In this document: positions 49,210 to 58,475 of the stretch, piece by piece | Numbering within the stretch: position 1 is the stretch's first letter | Layout: every line of letters starts with the position of its first letter | DNA from: Bog-159 sp963818855 | Lineage (GTDB): Bacteria > Acidobacteriota > Terriglobia > Bryobacterales > Bryobacteraceae | NCBI GenBank assembly: GCA_963818855.1 | Contig: CAWFUH010000016.1 | Coordinates: 62,001 to 126,000, forward strand | Length of the DNA stretch: 64,000 bases | Direction of reading: 5' to 3' | Translations under genes and position numbers: made by a program | The notes under the pieces: generated by a model | What the model was told of the DNA's origin: nothing | Seen by the model: the letters and a program-made list of their open reading frames with translations, nothing else | Databases searched by the model: none

Positions 49210-49302
49210 CTGTGGCGCACGCTTCAGCGTGCCGGGCGGGACTTCAGTCCCGCCTTACGGCGAGCTGAAGTTCGCCGCAGCAAGCTAAAGCTCGCGCCAC
49301 AG
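49210..49302. repeat. Four-arm palindromic element closed by a 9-bp stem
   Basis: CTGTGGCGC (49210-49218) pairs with GCGCCACAG (49294-49302). Between them are GCACGCT/AGCGTGC, GGCGGGACT/AGTCCCGCC, GGCGAGCT/AGTTCGCC and an imperfect GCAAGCT/AGCTCGC arm, each with a 2-nt loop. Confidence 0.8.
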
Positions 49303-49311
49303 GGATTCATC

Positions 49312-50448
49312 TCAGTTGTCGAAGGGCTTTCCTTCGTCGAGAGATTTGGCCATGGCGTCCAGGTTCTGCTTGTTCACCGGGTCGGGGGCCTGCGTGAACG
49401 CTTTGTGGGCATACTCCGCGGCCTTCTTGTAATCGCCGACGGCCATGTAACCGCGCGCCAGGCCGACGTTTACGGGCCATGCCTCGCCATTACGCTCGGC
49501 ATTCAGCTTGAAGATTTCGAGCGCCTCCTGAGTCTTCTTTTCGGCAAGTAACTGGCGGCCGTACTGGTGGATATCAAGACTGGTCGCAGTGGGGTGATGC
49601 AGGGCGGTCACCATGATGGCTTGGGCCTCGGAATCCCGGCCCAGTTTCGATAAGACGAGAGCCTTGGTGCTGAGAGTATTGTAGTTAGTCAAACCTGAGA
49701 AAGGCATGCTGATGGCCAGGTCCGCCCACTTGAGTGCGTCTTCCAGATTCGTACCGGCCTGGACGCAAAACTGCGCGGCTGCGTCGTATGCCTGCGGATT
49801 GAAGCCAGCGCCGCCCGTCAGTTCCTGGTGCAACTTAGTAACATAGATCTCGTTGATATTGTCCACTTTGATCTGGAAAGGCACGGCGAGATCTTCCCAC
49901 TGCAGTTCAGCAGTGGCTTCCGATGGGCGCCGGGTAGTGAACTCGTAAGTCAGCCACTCACGGTAATCGTGCTTGGCCGGTTTGACCTTCACGCGCAGCG
50001 CGTCCTGGCTGTCATCGTAGAAGAAGCTACCCCAAGCCGACGAGTTCCTGGAGAAGATGATGGTCCATTCGTCGGGACCGGCGATCAAGTGCAATCCGTA
50101 ATGGCCGGCCGGCAGCGGCTGGCCTTCGATGGCGATGGGATCGGAGACCGTGAAAACAGTATTCTCGTTCGCGCCGCCACGCCACGGGCTCGGCTTGCCG
50201 CCCCGGAAACCAAGGTCGGTCATGCCGTAGGGGACCAGTTTGCCCCAGATTTCGCCGCGCCGGTCTTTGCCATTGGGACCGTGCACGGCGGGGCTGGAGT
50301 AATCGATGGTAACTTTCACGGGACCGATGAACTGAGTCACCGAGGCTTTCTGGTTGTTGCCGCTAGGGGGAAGGGTCAACCCGGGAAACTGGGCGGACAG
50401 CGATCCGGACAGAGAAAGAGCGATGGAAATCTGAAGCAGAGTACGCAT
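49312..50448 (-). CDS. Secreted DUF2911 protein with TPR region
   Basis: 378 residues with signal peptide MRTLLQISIALSLSGSLSAQ. DUF2911 covers about 30-190: VTIDYSSPAVHGP, RRGEIWGKLVPYG, NTVFTVSDPIAIEGQPLPAGHYG and WTIIFSR are its conserved steps. The second half is helical with TPR-like units (LEDALKWADLAIS, WPVNVGLARGYMAVGDYKKA). Common in Acidobacteriota and Bacteroidota; function unknown. Confidence 0.88.
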   Translation of the reverse strand: MRTLLQISIALSLSGSLSAQFPGLTLPPSGNNQKASVTQFIGPVKVTIDYSSPAVHGPNGKDRRGEIWGKLVPYGMTDLGFRGGKPSPWRGGANENTVFTVSDPIAIEGQPLPAGHYGLHLIAGPDEWTIIFSRNSSAWGSFFYDDSQDALRVKVKPAKHDYREWLTYEFTTRRPSEATAELQWEDLAVPFQIKVDNINEIYVTKLHQELTGGAGFNPQAYDAAAQFCVQAGTNLEDALKWADLAISMPFSGLTNYNTLSTKALVLSKLGRDSEAQAIMVTALHHPTATSLDIHQYGRQLLAEKKTQEALEIFKLNAERNGEAWPVNVGLARGYMAVGDYKKAAEYAHKAFTQAPDPVNKQNLDAMAKSLDEGKPFDN

Positions 50449-50620
50449 ACGTCAGCAGACGCGGCAACTCCGGATTCGTTTGGCCGTAGTCAGCGGATAA
50501 ATGGAGTTAGTCGGGCACACCGGCAGGCTTCGACGCAAAGCTATAACGCATGCCATAGCGGTCCGGGCTGGGGAGCAATTTTCCTGCCAGAGCGGAAAGG
50601 GGAGAAAAGCGGCGCGATAT

Positions 50621-51160
50621 TCAGGCGAAGAGAGATGCGAGTTGTAGTGCGAGGCCGGGCAGGAGGTCGGTCTCGATCGGTCGGTTCCATTCCAGGGACC
50701 GGGCCGTCTCGCCGCGATGGATTTGCACGGTGCGGGATTTTGGAAAAACCTGCCAGACTTCGGTAGTGCCGCTATGCAGGTAGGCGCGGACCTTGTCATG
50801 GCTATCCGTGGCGCGTTCGCTGGGCGAGATGACTTCGATGGCGATGTCGGGGGCGCCGGGTACAGGGATCTTATCGGGATCCAGACGGCGCGCGTTCCCG
50901 GCCAACAAAATGCACAGATCCGGGCGGACGCGATCGTTGTCGGATAATGCAAATTCGACATCCTGGTAAGCGAGGCCCTCGATCGTGCCTGCCTCGAGAT
51001 ATTGCTGAATTGCCACCTGGATCCGGAATACGATATCTTGATGGCGAGGCGTCGGACTCGGCATGGAAATCATCTCTCCGTTGACCAGTTCCCACTGGCG
51101 GCCCTCCTCGTAGGGCATGGCATCGAACTGGGCACCGGAGATGGTAGTGATTGTGGCCAT
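50621..51160 (-). CDS. Uma2-family putative PD-(D/E)XK nuclease
   Basis: 179 residues of the Uma2/DUF820 family. YQDVEFALSDNDRVRPDLCIL provides the Asp and PDIAIEVISPSE the E-x-(V) core of a restriction-like fold. The family is abundant in cyanobacteria and Acidobacteriota and of unknown role; nuclease activity is inferred from fold only. AGGAGAG lies at good distance before the ATG. The 172-bp gap downstream (50449-50620) shows nothing recognisable. Confidence 0.82.
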   Translation of the reverse strand: MATITTISGAQFDAMPYEEGRQWELVNGEMISMPSPTPRHQDIVFRIQVAIQQYLEAGTIEGLAYQDVEFALSDNDRVRPDLCILLAGNARRLDPDKIPVPGAPDIAIEVISPSERATDSHDKVRAYLHSGTTEVWQVFPKSRTVQIHRGETARSLEWNRPIETDLLPGLALQLASLFA

Positions 51161-51220
51161 GGAAAATCTCTCCTCTATTATGGCTCAAGTGCGGCGCCGC
51201 CGTGGCTAACAGACAATAAG

Positions 51221-54200
51221 CTACGCCAATACTGCTTCGGTCTCTTCGCTCGCCGTGAAGTATGCGCAATCCGGATGATGAAACACCAGCGCACTTACGC
51301 TGGCTTCCGGATCCATCATCATACCTTCGGTCAGCCGCACACCAATGTCATCCGGCCGCAGCAACTTCCAGATACCTTGCTGGTCATCCAGGTTGGGACA
51401 CGCCGAGTAACCGAAGCTATAGCGCTTGCCGCGGTACCGCGAGGTGAAGCGCTCCTGCATGCTCATGGTAGGCGGATCGGGAAAGCCCCAATCTTCGCGG
51501 ATGCGGCGGTGCAGCCACTCGGCGCAGCCTTCAGCCGTCTCGATGGCCAATGACTGTAAGCCATGTGACTTGAAGTATGAGCCGGCTTGTTTCCACTCCT
51601 CAGCCTTATCGCGAATGCCGGCGCCCGCAGTAACTACGAATATAGCCAGGTGATCGCGCTTACCATCTTCCGCGTCGAGGATGTAGTCGCTGAGACACAG
51701 ACCTTCGTCGCGGTGCTGGCGGCCGAAACGGAAGGTGTGCAGCGGAGCCGGCGCGCCGGGAACAAATAAGTGGATGGCGTTGCCGTCGCGCTCCGCCTCG
51801 AAGAACTGCCAAACGGCTCTTACACGCATGAATTGCGCGGCTTCGTGCTTCAGCTCCTCCATGTTATGGAAGAGTTCGAGGGCCTTGGGCTCATGCTCCA
51901 CCAGGTTCTTCTCAAAGTTACCCTTATAGCCCAGATGCTTGCCGTAGAGCATATGCGGGTTGATATAACTCCAGACTTCGGCCAGGTGCGGCACGTCGCG
52001 CACTTTGCGTTCGAGGGAGGGTACCGCGGGAATCGGAATATCAGGCCGCACTTTGCGGCTGCGTGTTTCGGTGACACGCACGGGCGTTTCCTCCGCGGCC
52101 GGCGCCGGCGCGGGTGCCTCGACATAAGTGTGATCGAGCATAGTAACCTCGCGCGCGGCGGGATCCATGAGACGGTTCATCAGATCCAAACCGGTCATGG
52201 CGTCTTTGGCGTAGCAGACGGCCTCGCCATAAGCCGGGGCGATGCGCGTGCGCGTGAAGCGGTCCGACAGCGCCGCGCCGCCCACTAACAGCGGCACGTG
52301 GATGCCGGCATCTTTCAGGTCGCCGGCGGTAGTCACCATCTGTTGTGCGCTCTTCACCAGCAGGCCGGAAAGCCCTATCGCATCTGGCGCGTGCTCCTGG
52401 AAAGCGCGGATCAGCATATCGGGCGGCACCTTGATGCCCAGGTTGATCACGCGGTAACCATTGTTATTCAGGATGATCTCGACCAGGTTCTTGCCGATAT
52501 CATGGACGTCGCCCTTTACCGTGGCCAGCACGATTTTGCCGCGGGCCGCGGAATCCGCCTTCTCCATGAACTGCTCGAGGTGCGTGACAGCGGCCTTCAT
52601 GGCTTCGGCCGATTGGAGCACCTCGGCGACAATCAGCTCGTTGTTGTTGAACAATCGCCCCACTTCCGCCATGCCGGTCATCAGCGGACCATTGATGATC
52701 TCGAGCGGGGTGGCGCCTTCCGCGCGCTTGCGCTCGAGATCGGCGACCAGGCCGTCCTTAGTGCCTTCGATGATGTAATTGGCCAGGCGCTGGTCGAGCG
52801 GCAAATCTTCCGGGCGGACCTTGGTGCGCGCGCCGGTCTTGCGGAAATGGTCGCTGACGGCGGCGATGTGGAACTGGTTAATGGCCGCGCGCTGGTCGAG
52901 GGTTTGCCGGCGCCAGTCTTCCGGCGCGATCTGCAGTTCCTCGGGTCCGTCGGCGGGCGGCGTGTTGAAGAGCAGGCTCTCCGCCAGGCGGCGTTCGTCT
53001 TCCGGGATGGATGCGAATCGCTCCAGCTTCTCGGCGTTCACGATGGCCAGATCCAGCCCAGCCTTGGTGCAGTAATAAAGGAAGACCGAGTTCACTACTT
53101 CGCGCGCGGCAGCGGGCAGTCCGAAAGAGACGTTGGAAATGCCCAGCACCGTCTTCACATAAGGGATGTCTTCCTTGACGAGGCGTACGGCTTCAATGGT
53201 CTCGACCGCGCCGCCGATGTAATTGACATCGCCGGTAGCGCACGGAAATACCAGCGGGTCGATGATAATATCTTCCGGCGCGATGCCGTACTTTTCAGTC
53301 AGTAACTCGACGGACCGGCGGGCTACAGCCAGCTTGCGCTCGCGCGTGAAGGCCTGCGCCTGCTGCTTATCTTCATCGATGCAGCCCACAATCAGCGCCG
53401 CGCCATAGGCTTTGGCGATGGGACAAGTGCGCTCGAATTTTTCTTCGCCGTCCTCCAGGTTGATGGAATTGATAATCGATTTACCCTGGCAGTAACTCAG
53501 CGCCAACTCGATCGCGCGCGGATCGGTGGTGTCGATCATTACAGGAGCTTTGACCTTACGGATCAGTTTCTCGTAGAACGGCGGGATATCTTTGATCTCG
53601 TCGCGGTCGGTGCTCTGCAGACAGACATCTACGATGTGCGCCCCGTTTTTCACCTGGCGGCGGCCGATTTCAGTGGCCTCTTCCCACTTCTCCTCCGCCA
53701 TCATGTTCTTGAAGAGGCGCGAGCCGATCACATTAGTGCGCTCGCCCACAATCAAGGGACGATTACTGTCTTCGGCTTCGACTAAGTCGATGCCGGAGTA
53801 ATACGCCCGGTGCGGCGACGGCTTCAGCGCGCGCGGTTTCTTGCCCTCGGCCATCTGCGCGACCATACGGATGTGCGCCGCGGTGGTGCCGCAGCATCCG
53901 CCTAACAGATTCAGCCAGCCGTTTTCGACAAATCGTTCGAGCTGCGCGGCAAAAGACTGCGGAGTTTCGTTGTACTCGCCCTCGACGTTGGGCAGGCCGG
54001 CGTTGGGGTAACACGAAACGCGCGTGGCGGCCATCTCGCTGAGTGTGCGCAAATGATCCGTCATGAATTCGGGACCGGTGCCGCAGTTTAAGCCGGCCGC
54101 TATCAAGTCGGCGTGCGAGATCGACGCGTACAGCGCATCGGCGGTCTGCCCCGCCAGCATGGTCCCCATGGTTTCGATGGTGCCCGAGACCATCACAGGG

Positions 54201-54778
54201 ATACGGCGGCCGAGTTCGCGCGCCAGGCGCCGGATGGCCAATAAACCAGCCTTGATGTTGCGCGTGTCCTGGCAGGTTTCGAGCAGCAGGACGTCCGCTC
54301 CGCCATCGATCAGCGGCTTGGCCAGATCGTAATAGTCCTGCTGCAGATGGTCGAAGGCGATGGTGCGGCTGATGGTGATGCTCTTGCGTGTCGGCCCCAT
54401 GGAGCCGGCTACGAAGCGCGGCTTCGCCGTGGTGGAGAATTCGTCGGCGGCCTGGCGCGCGAGGCGGGCGGCCGCCGCCATCAGTTCGTAAGATTCACCG
54501 TCGACGCCGTAATCCACCAGGTCGCTTTTGGTTCCATTGAACGAATTGGTTTCGATAATATCGGCGCCGGCCTCCAGATACGCCCGGTGGATACCGAGCA
54601 CCACATCGGGTCGCGTTTTGACCAGGATTTCGTTGCAGCCTTCGAGCGCGGGCCCGCCGAAGTCGTCAGCCGTGAGGCGCTGTTGTTGCAGCATGGTGCC
54701 CATGGCGCCATCGATAACCAGTATGCGGCTGTCGAGCGCATCGAGCAGGGCTTCGCGGCGATCCTCAGGGGTAGTCAT
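51221..54778 (-). CDS. metH: Cobalamin-dependent methionine synthase
   Basis: Transfers methyl from 5-methyltetrahydrofolate to homocysteine through B12. 1185 residues, all four modules: homocysteine domain (1-320, zinc cysteines in NCGTGPE and GGCCGTT), pterin domain (about 345-620, VGERTNVIGSR and DTTDPRA), cobalamin domain (about 640-890, DVHDIGKNLV with the lower-ligand His, and GLSGLLVKS), and the AdoMet reactivation domain (about 920-1185, RYRGKRYSFGYSACP). Full length and intact. A TAAAAT -10 lies 19 nt before the ATG. No B12 riboswitch fits in the 60-bp upstream gap. Confidence 0.97.
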   Translation of the reverse strand: MTTPEDRREALLDALDSRILVIDGAMGTMLQQQRLTADDFGGPALEGCNEILVKTRPDVVLGIHRAYLEAGADIIETNSFNGTKSDLVDYGVDGESYELMAAAARLARQAADEFSTTAKPRFVAGSMGPTRKSITISRTIAFDHLQQDYYDLAKPLIDGGADVLLLETCQDTRNIKAGLLAIRRLARELGRRIPVMVSGTIETMGTMLAGQTADALYASISHADLIAAGLNCGTGPEFMTDHLRTLSEMAATRVSCYPNAGLPNVEGEYNETPQSFAAQLERFVENGWLNLLGGCCGTTAAHIRMVAQMAEGKKPRALKPSPHRAYYSGIDLVEAEDSNRPLIVGERTNVIGSRLFKNMMAEEKWEEATEIGRRQVKNGAHIVDVCLQSTDRDEIKDIPPFYEKLIRKVKAPVMIDTTDPRAIELALSYCQGKSIINSINLEDGEEKFERTCPIAKAYGAALIVGCIDEDKQQAQAFTRERKLAVARRSVELLTEKYGIAPEDIIIDPLVFPCATGDVNYIGGAVETIEAVRLVKEDIPYVKTVLGISNVSFGLPAAAREVVNSVFLYYCTKAGLDLAIVNAEKLERFASIPEDERRLAESLLFNTPPADGPEELQIAPEDWRRQTLDQRAAINQFHIAAVSDHFRKTGARTKVRPEDLPLDQRLANYIIEGTKDGLVADLERKRAEGATPLEIINGPLMTGMAEVGRLFNNNELIVAEVLQSAEAMKAAVTHLEQFMEKADSAARGKIVLATVKGDVHDIGKNLVEIILNNNGYRVINLGIKVPPDMLIRAFQEHAPDAIGLSGLLVKSAQQMVTTAGDLKDAGIHVPLLVGGAALSDRFTRTRIAPAYGEAVCYAKDAMTGLDLMNRLMDPAAREVTMLDHTYVEAPAPAPAAEETPVRVTETRSRKVRPDIPIPAVPSLERKVRDVPHLAEVWSYINPHMLYGKHLGYKGNFEKNLVEHEPKALELFHNMEELKHEAAQFMRVRAVWQFFEAERDGNAIHLFVPGAPAPLHTFRFGRQHRDEGLCLSDYILDAEDGKRDHLAIFVVTAGAGIRDKAEEWKQAGSYFKSHGLQSLAIETAEGCAEWLHRRIREDWGFPDPPTMSMQERFTSRYRGKRYSFGYSACPNLDDQQGIWKLLRPDDIGVRLTEGMMMDPEASVSALVFHHPDCAYFTASEETEAVLA

Positions 54779-54840
54779 GGCGGCTGCGGTTATCTTGATT
54801 TTAGCAGTTGCGCCGTCCGCCCTACAAAGTTCGCTAACGT

Positions 54841-55833
54841 CTATCTGTTGGGCTGTTCTGTAAGAGTAATTGCCGCGTTCAGACGGAAGGTGAGTTTGGA
54901 TTCGGTCGGCAGCGTAACGGCTTTGTCGCGGGTGGCCAGCACTCCGCCGCCGCCGGCCGCGCCGCCCGCGCCCGCTCCAATCGCAGCGCCCTTGCCGCCT
55001 CCGGCGATGGCTCCAATGATCGCGCCAACACCGGCCGCGGCAGCAACAATTCCCACCTGGTCCTGGGTGGCCATCATCTCGCCCTGCTTGCGCAGCGTCT
55101 CGGTCTTGATGGCGACGTGTTGGCCGTCGGAAGTATGCAGCTTGGTTAGTTCCAACGAGAGCTCCGCCTTACCTTTGGCGTGACTGGATTTCTGCGCATC
55201 CACCACGCGGCCTTCCACATGCGCGCCTTTTTCGGCGATCACGAATCCGCCGGCGGAGAGTGGGGCATCCAGGGTGCCGGTAAAGGTGTCGCCAGCCTGG
55301 TTGTTTTCGCTCGATAGCTTCTCACCCAAGCGGATGGGCAAGGTCATGCCGGCAGGCAAAGTAACCGACGGCGCCGGGGTCGGGGCGGGGGGTTCGACGG
55401 ATTCGGTGGCTGCGGGTGCGGGAACGGGTGCGGGCTCGGGCTCATTCGAAATCGGGGGGGCGACAGGTTCCTGAACGGGCAGCGGCGATGGGGCCGCGGG
55501 TGGATCGGGCTGCGCGGGCGGCACATTCTGCGCGACCGTCACGGGCGGGGCCGGATGGGCGGGCTTGACACGGTGCACGGGCCGGGGAGGCGGCGCCGGT
55601 TCAGGCTTGTCCGGAGGTGCCGGAGCAGACACGGGCGCGGGTGGCGTGTTCTCCGGAGCCGCTGCCGGGGCAGGCACGGCGGCCGGCGGCGGGACGGCCG
55701 GAACGGGTGCAGCCGCGGGCACGGCGGCGACGATGGGAGCCGCGGCCGGTTTCGGCCTTTGGGTGAACTTCATGATGAGGGCGCCACCCAATGCCCCAAC
55801 CAGGACCAGAAGCCCAATCTGAAACGGTTTCAT
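54841..55833 (-). CDS. Pro/Ala-rich membrane-anchored protein with glycine-zipper region
   Basis: 330 residues from ATG at 55833. A membrane anchor (IGLLVLVGALGGALI) is followed by about 130 residues dominated by Pro and Ala. A beta-rich domain follows (TLPAGMTLPIRLGEKLSS, then GDTFTGTLDAPL and GAHVEGRVVDAQK), and then a glycine-zipper-like stretch near 265-300 (GVGAIIGAIAGGGKGAAIGA). Probably spans the periplasm; the beta domain resembles TrbI/VirB10-like or acidobacterial surface proteins only loosely. Function unknown. Confidence 0.7.
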   Translation of the reverse strand: MKPFQIGLLVLVGALGGALIMKFTQRPKPAAAPIVAAVPAAAPVPAVPPPAAVPAPAAAPENTPPAPVSAPAPPDKPEPAPPPRPVHRVKPAHPAPPVTVAQNVPPAQPDPPAAPSPLPVQEPVAPPISNEPEPAPVPAPAATESVEPPAPTPAPSVTLPAGMTLPIRLGEKLSSENNQAGDTFTGTLDAPLSAGGFVIAEKGAHVEGRVVDAQKSSHAKGKAELSLELTKLHTSDGQHVAIKTETLRKQGEMMATQDQVGIVAAAAGVGAIIGAIAGGGKGAAIGAGAGGAAGGGGVLATRDKAVTLPTESKLTFRLNAAITLTEQPNR

Positions 55834-55920
55834 GTGGTCGCGTACCTTCACTTGAGTCGGACGGACCGGCTCGCGCTTTCGTTTCCAGTGTAACGCCGGG
55901 TAGAATGAAGATTCCAGGCG

Positions 55921-56931
55921 ATGTTCCGCTTCCCAACCCAATTCGGGATCGGGCCGGTGCGCGTAGCTCCGGCCACCGTACTGGCGCCTATGGCCGGCGT
56001 GACCGATACGGTATTCCGCCGCTTCATTCGCAATCTGGGCGGATGCGGCCTGCTGATGACAGAATTCACCAGTTCGCACGGTGTGAGCGCTTCGTTGCGG
56101 GCCCGCAAGCCGACGCGCACGCTGGTGAAATATCTGACCTTCGATCCGGTGGAGCGGCCCATTACTGCGCAGTTATTTGGCGCCGATCCGGCGATTATGG
56201 CGGACGCCGCGCGGGTGTGCCAGGACCTTGGCTTCGACATTGTGGATCTGAACTTCGGCTGCCCTGTGAACAAGGTGGTGAAATGCAATGGCGGCTCGGG
56301 CCTGCTTCGCGATCTGCCGCTGGTGGAGCAGTTGCTCAAACAGGTACGGGCGGCGATATCCATTCCGCTGACAATCAAATTCCGCGCGGGCTGGAACGAT
56401 CGGGAACTTGTGGCGGTCAAGATGGCGCGGCTGGCCGAAGATTGCGGCGTGGCGGCCGTGGCACTACATCCGCGCACGCGCGAACAGGGATACAGCGGAC
56501 TGGCCGATTGGACGCGCATCGCGGAAGTGAAGGCCGCCGTGCGCATCCCGGTAATCGGCAATGGCGATATCAACTCGCCGGAAGATGCGGTGCGCATGGT
56601 AGCAGAGACCCATTGTGACGCGGTCATGATCGGGCGCGCGGCGTCGTCGAACCCGTGGATCTTTCGGCAGATCGAACAATATCTGGCGGCCGGCACTTAC
56701 GACCAGCCCAGCCACCAGGATCGCTACCAGATGATGCGCACTTACTACGCCATGCTGATCGAGCGCGACGTGCCGGACAGCGTGGGGAAGATGAAACAAT
56801 TCGCCACCTACTTCACGCATGGTGTGCGGCATGGGGCGCAATTGCGCGCGGCCATCTATCATGAGTGCGAGGCCGGCCGGATCCTGGAGTTAGTGGATGA
56901 GTTCTTCAGCCGCGAGGTCGTAGCCGCCTGA
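55921..56931 (+). CDS. dusB: tRNA-dihydrouridine synthase
   Basis: FMN enzyme reducing uridines in the tRNA D-loop. 336 residues. LAPMAGVTDTVFRR at the N-terminus, QLFGADPAIMADAA, NFGCPVNKVVKCNGGSG with the catalytic Cys near 118, IKFRAGW, and GNGDINSPEDA with IGRAASSNPWIF for FMN phosphate binding fit DusB. A TAGAAT box lies 14 nt before the start, with AGGCG adjacent. rnhA follows 5 bp after the stop. Confidence 0.94.
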   Translation: MFRFPTQFGIGPVRVAPATVLAPMAGVTDTVFRRFIRNLGGCGLLMTEFTSSHGVSASLRARKPTRTLVKYLTFDPVERPITAQLFGADPAIMADAARVCQDLGFDIVDLNFGCPVNKVVKCNGGSGLLRDLPLVEQLLKQVRAAISIPLTIKFRAGWNDRELVAVKMARLAEDCGVAAVALHPRTREQGYSGLADWTRIAEVKAAVRIPVIGNGDINSPEDAVRMVAETHCDAVMIGRAASSNPWIFRQIEQYLAAGTYDQPSHQDRYQMMRTYYAMLIERDVPDSVGKMKQFATYFTHGVRHGAQLRAAIYHECEAGRILELVDEFFSREVVAA

Positions 56932-56936
56932 GTCCG

Positions 56937-57383
56937 GTGAAGAAGGTCAAGATCATAACGGATGGTTCGTGTTTGGGCAATCCCGGACGGGGCGGGTGGG
57001 CCTGCATCCTGCGGTACAACCAACATAAGCGCGAGTTGTATGGGTACTCTCCGCACACCACGAATAATCGCATGGAGCTGACGGCTGCCCTCGAGGGGCT
57101 GAAGGCGCTGAAGGAGCCATGCGAGGTGGAAGTGATCACGGATTCCGAGTATTTGAAGAATGGCATCACCTCGTGGGTGACTAACTGGAAGCGGCGGGAC
57201 TGGATGACGAGTCAGAAGAAGCCGGTCGTCAACCGGGATCTTTGGGAGGAGTTGGACGCGGCCGTGGCGCGGCACAAGACCGCATGGGAGTGGACCAAAG
57301 GTCACGCTTCGCATGCTGACAATAACCGCTGCGATGAACTTGCGCAGATGGCGGCGCGGGAGCAGCGGCGCAGCGCGGTGTGA
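56937..57383 (+). CDS. rnhA: Ribonuclease HI
   Basis: Cleaves RNA in RNA-DNA hybrids. 148 residues from GTG. The four catalytic acids are visible: TDGSCLGNPGRGG (Asp10), NRMELTA (Glu), TDSEYLKNG (Asp) and the C-terminal DNNRCDELA (Asp), with the basic protrusion NWKRRDWMTSQKKPV in between. Co-transcribed with dusB. A palindromic repeat begins right at the stop codon. Confidence 0.96.
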   Translation: MKKVKIITDGSCLGNPGRGGWACILRYNQHKRELYGYSPHTTNNRMELTAALEGLKALKEPCEVEVITDSEYLKNGITSWVTNWKRRDWMTSQKKPVVNRDLWEELDAAVARHKTAWEWTKGHASHADNNRCDELAQMAAREQRRSAV

Positions 57384-57425
57384 GGAGGGCGGGCTTCAGC
57401 CGGCGCGGGGCTTCAGCCCCGCCAC
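57384..57425 (-). repeat. Intergenic palindromic repeat (GCGGGGCT type), inverted copy
   Basis: Reverse complement of the 28034/35334 type. It forms an inverted pair with 57700-57739, 274 bp away. Confidence 0.8.
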
Positions 57426-57699
57426 ACCCAGCCTTTGCTCGAAATCCAGCCACTTTTGGCAGAAGCGCGGCCTGAGCGACGTTACGGTCCCTTCAGAAGC
57501 GAGTCGCACCGTCACCGTGAATTGGTGTTTCGCCACGCCGATCACGGGAACTCTGTCGGTGACGGATGCCTCCGGCACAACGCAGTACGTCACCATTACC
57601 GGGGAACCATGAGCTTGAAACCCAGGACGCTGCGCGCGGCTGGGTCCTGCGACGGCAGTCCTTCGCGGAAGCAGAGCCGCAACCAAAAGGTCCGATACA
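57426..57699 (+). other. Gene remnant between inverted repeats
   Basis: The plus-strand stretch to 57612 reads as a fragment ending RTVTVNWCFATPITG, then SVTDASGTTQYVTITGEP and a stop, which has the style of the last beta strands of a secreted Ig-like domain. No start is available outside the repeat. The remaining 90 bp show nothing. Confidence 0.35.
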
Positions 57700-57739
57700 G
57701 CGGTGCTGAAGCGCCGCGCCGGCTAAAGCCCGCCCTCCA
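57700..57739 (+). repeat. Intergenic palindromic repeat overlapping the deoC 3' end
   Basis: GCGGTGCTgaAGCGCCGC (first arm diverged) then GCCGGCTAAAGCCCGCC and CTCC. The deoC stop and its last four codons lie inside it. Confidence 0.75.
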
Positions 57740-58418
57740 AGGCCAGCCTGCGTTTGCATTCGTCGAGCATAGCGGCCGTGCGCGTGGCACCCACCCGCGT
57801 GACGCCCAAAGCGCGCACTTGGAGCAGGGCATCCAGATCGCGGACGCCTCCCGCCGCTTTCACTTGCACGTATTCGGGCGAGTGGCGGCGCATCAACGCC
57901 AGATCTTCCATCGTCGCGCCGCCGGTGCCATATCCGGTGGAGGTCTTCACCCAGTCGGCGCGCAGCTCCCCGCAGACCTCGCATAGCCGGATTTTCTGCG
58001 TATCATTCAAGTAGCAATTCTCGAAAATCACTTTCACCTTCTGCCCGGCCGCGTGCGCCAGCTCGATCACCGCACAGACATCCGACTGCACGTAGCCCCA
58101 ATCGCCGCTGAGGACCTTGCTGATGTTGACCACCATATCGAGTTCCTGGCATCCATCGGCGAGTGCCTGCCGCGCCTCGGCTACTTTGATCGCGGTGGTG
58201 TGTCCACCATGGGGAAAGCCGATGGTGGTGCTGGCATTGACGGCGCTGCCGCGCAACGCCTCCGCGCAACGCTGCAAATAATACGGCATGATGCACACGC
58301 TGGCCACATCGTATGCCAGCGCCAGTTGGATACCGCCTTCCAGATCGTCCACTGTCAGCGTGGGATTCAGCAGGGAATGGTCGATCATCTTGGCCATTTC
58401 CAGGTAGGTATAGTTCAC
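57723..58418 (-). CDS. deoC: Deoxyribose-phosphate aldolase
   Basis: Reversibly cleaves 2-deoxyribose-5-phosphate to glyceraldehyde-3-phosphate and acetaldehyde. 231 residues from GTG at 58418, preceded by GAGGAAAAC; the longer frame to 58496 is rejected. MIDHSLLNPTLT, ELDMVVNISKVL, KVIFENCYL and the Schiff-base Lys in WVKTSTGYGTGGAT are typical of class I DeoC, and VKAAGGVRDLD is the phosphate site. The last residues (EGGL) and stop are supplied by a repeat. Confidence 0.94.
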   Translation of the reverse strand: MNYTYLEMAKMIDHSLLNPTLTVDDLEGGIQLALAYDVASVCIMPYYLQRCAEALRGSAVNASTTIGFPHGGHTTAIKVAEARQALADGCQELDMVVNISKVLSGDWGYVQSDVCAVIELAHAAGQKVKVIFENCYLNDTQKIRLCEVCGELRADWVKTSTGYGTGGATMEDLALMRRHSPEYVQVKAAGGVRDLDALLQVRALGVTRVGATRTAAMLDECKRRLALEGGL

Positions 58419-58475
58419 GTTTTCCTCGCCGTCCGCGCACCAGTGTAGCGCGTTATGCTGGGCCACAGAAAGAAG

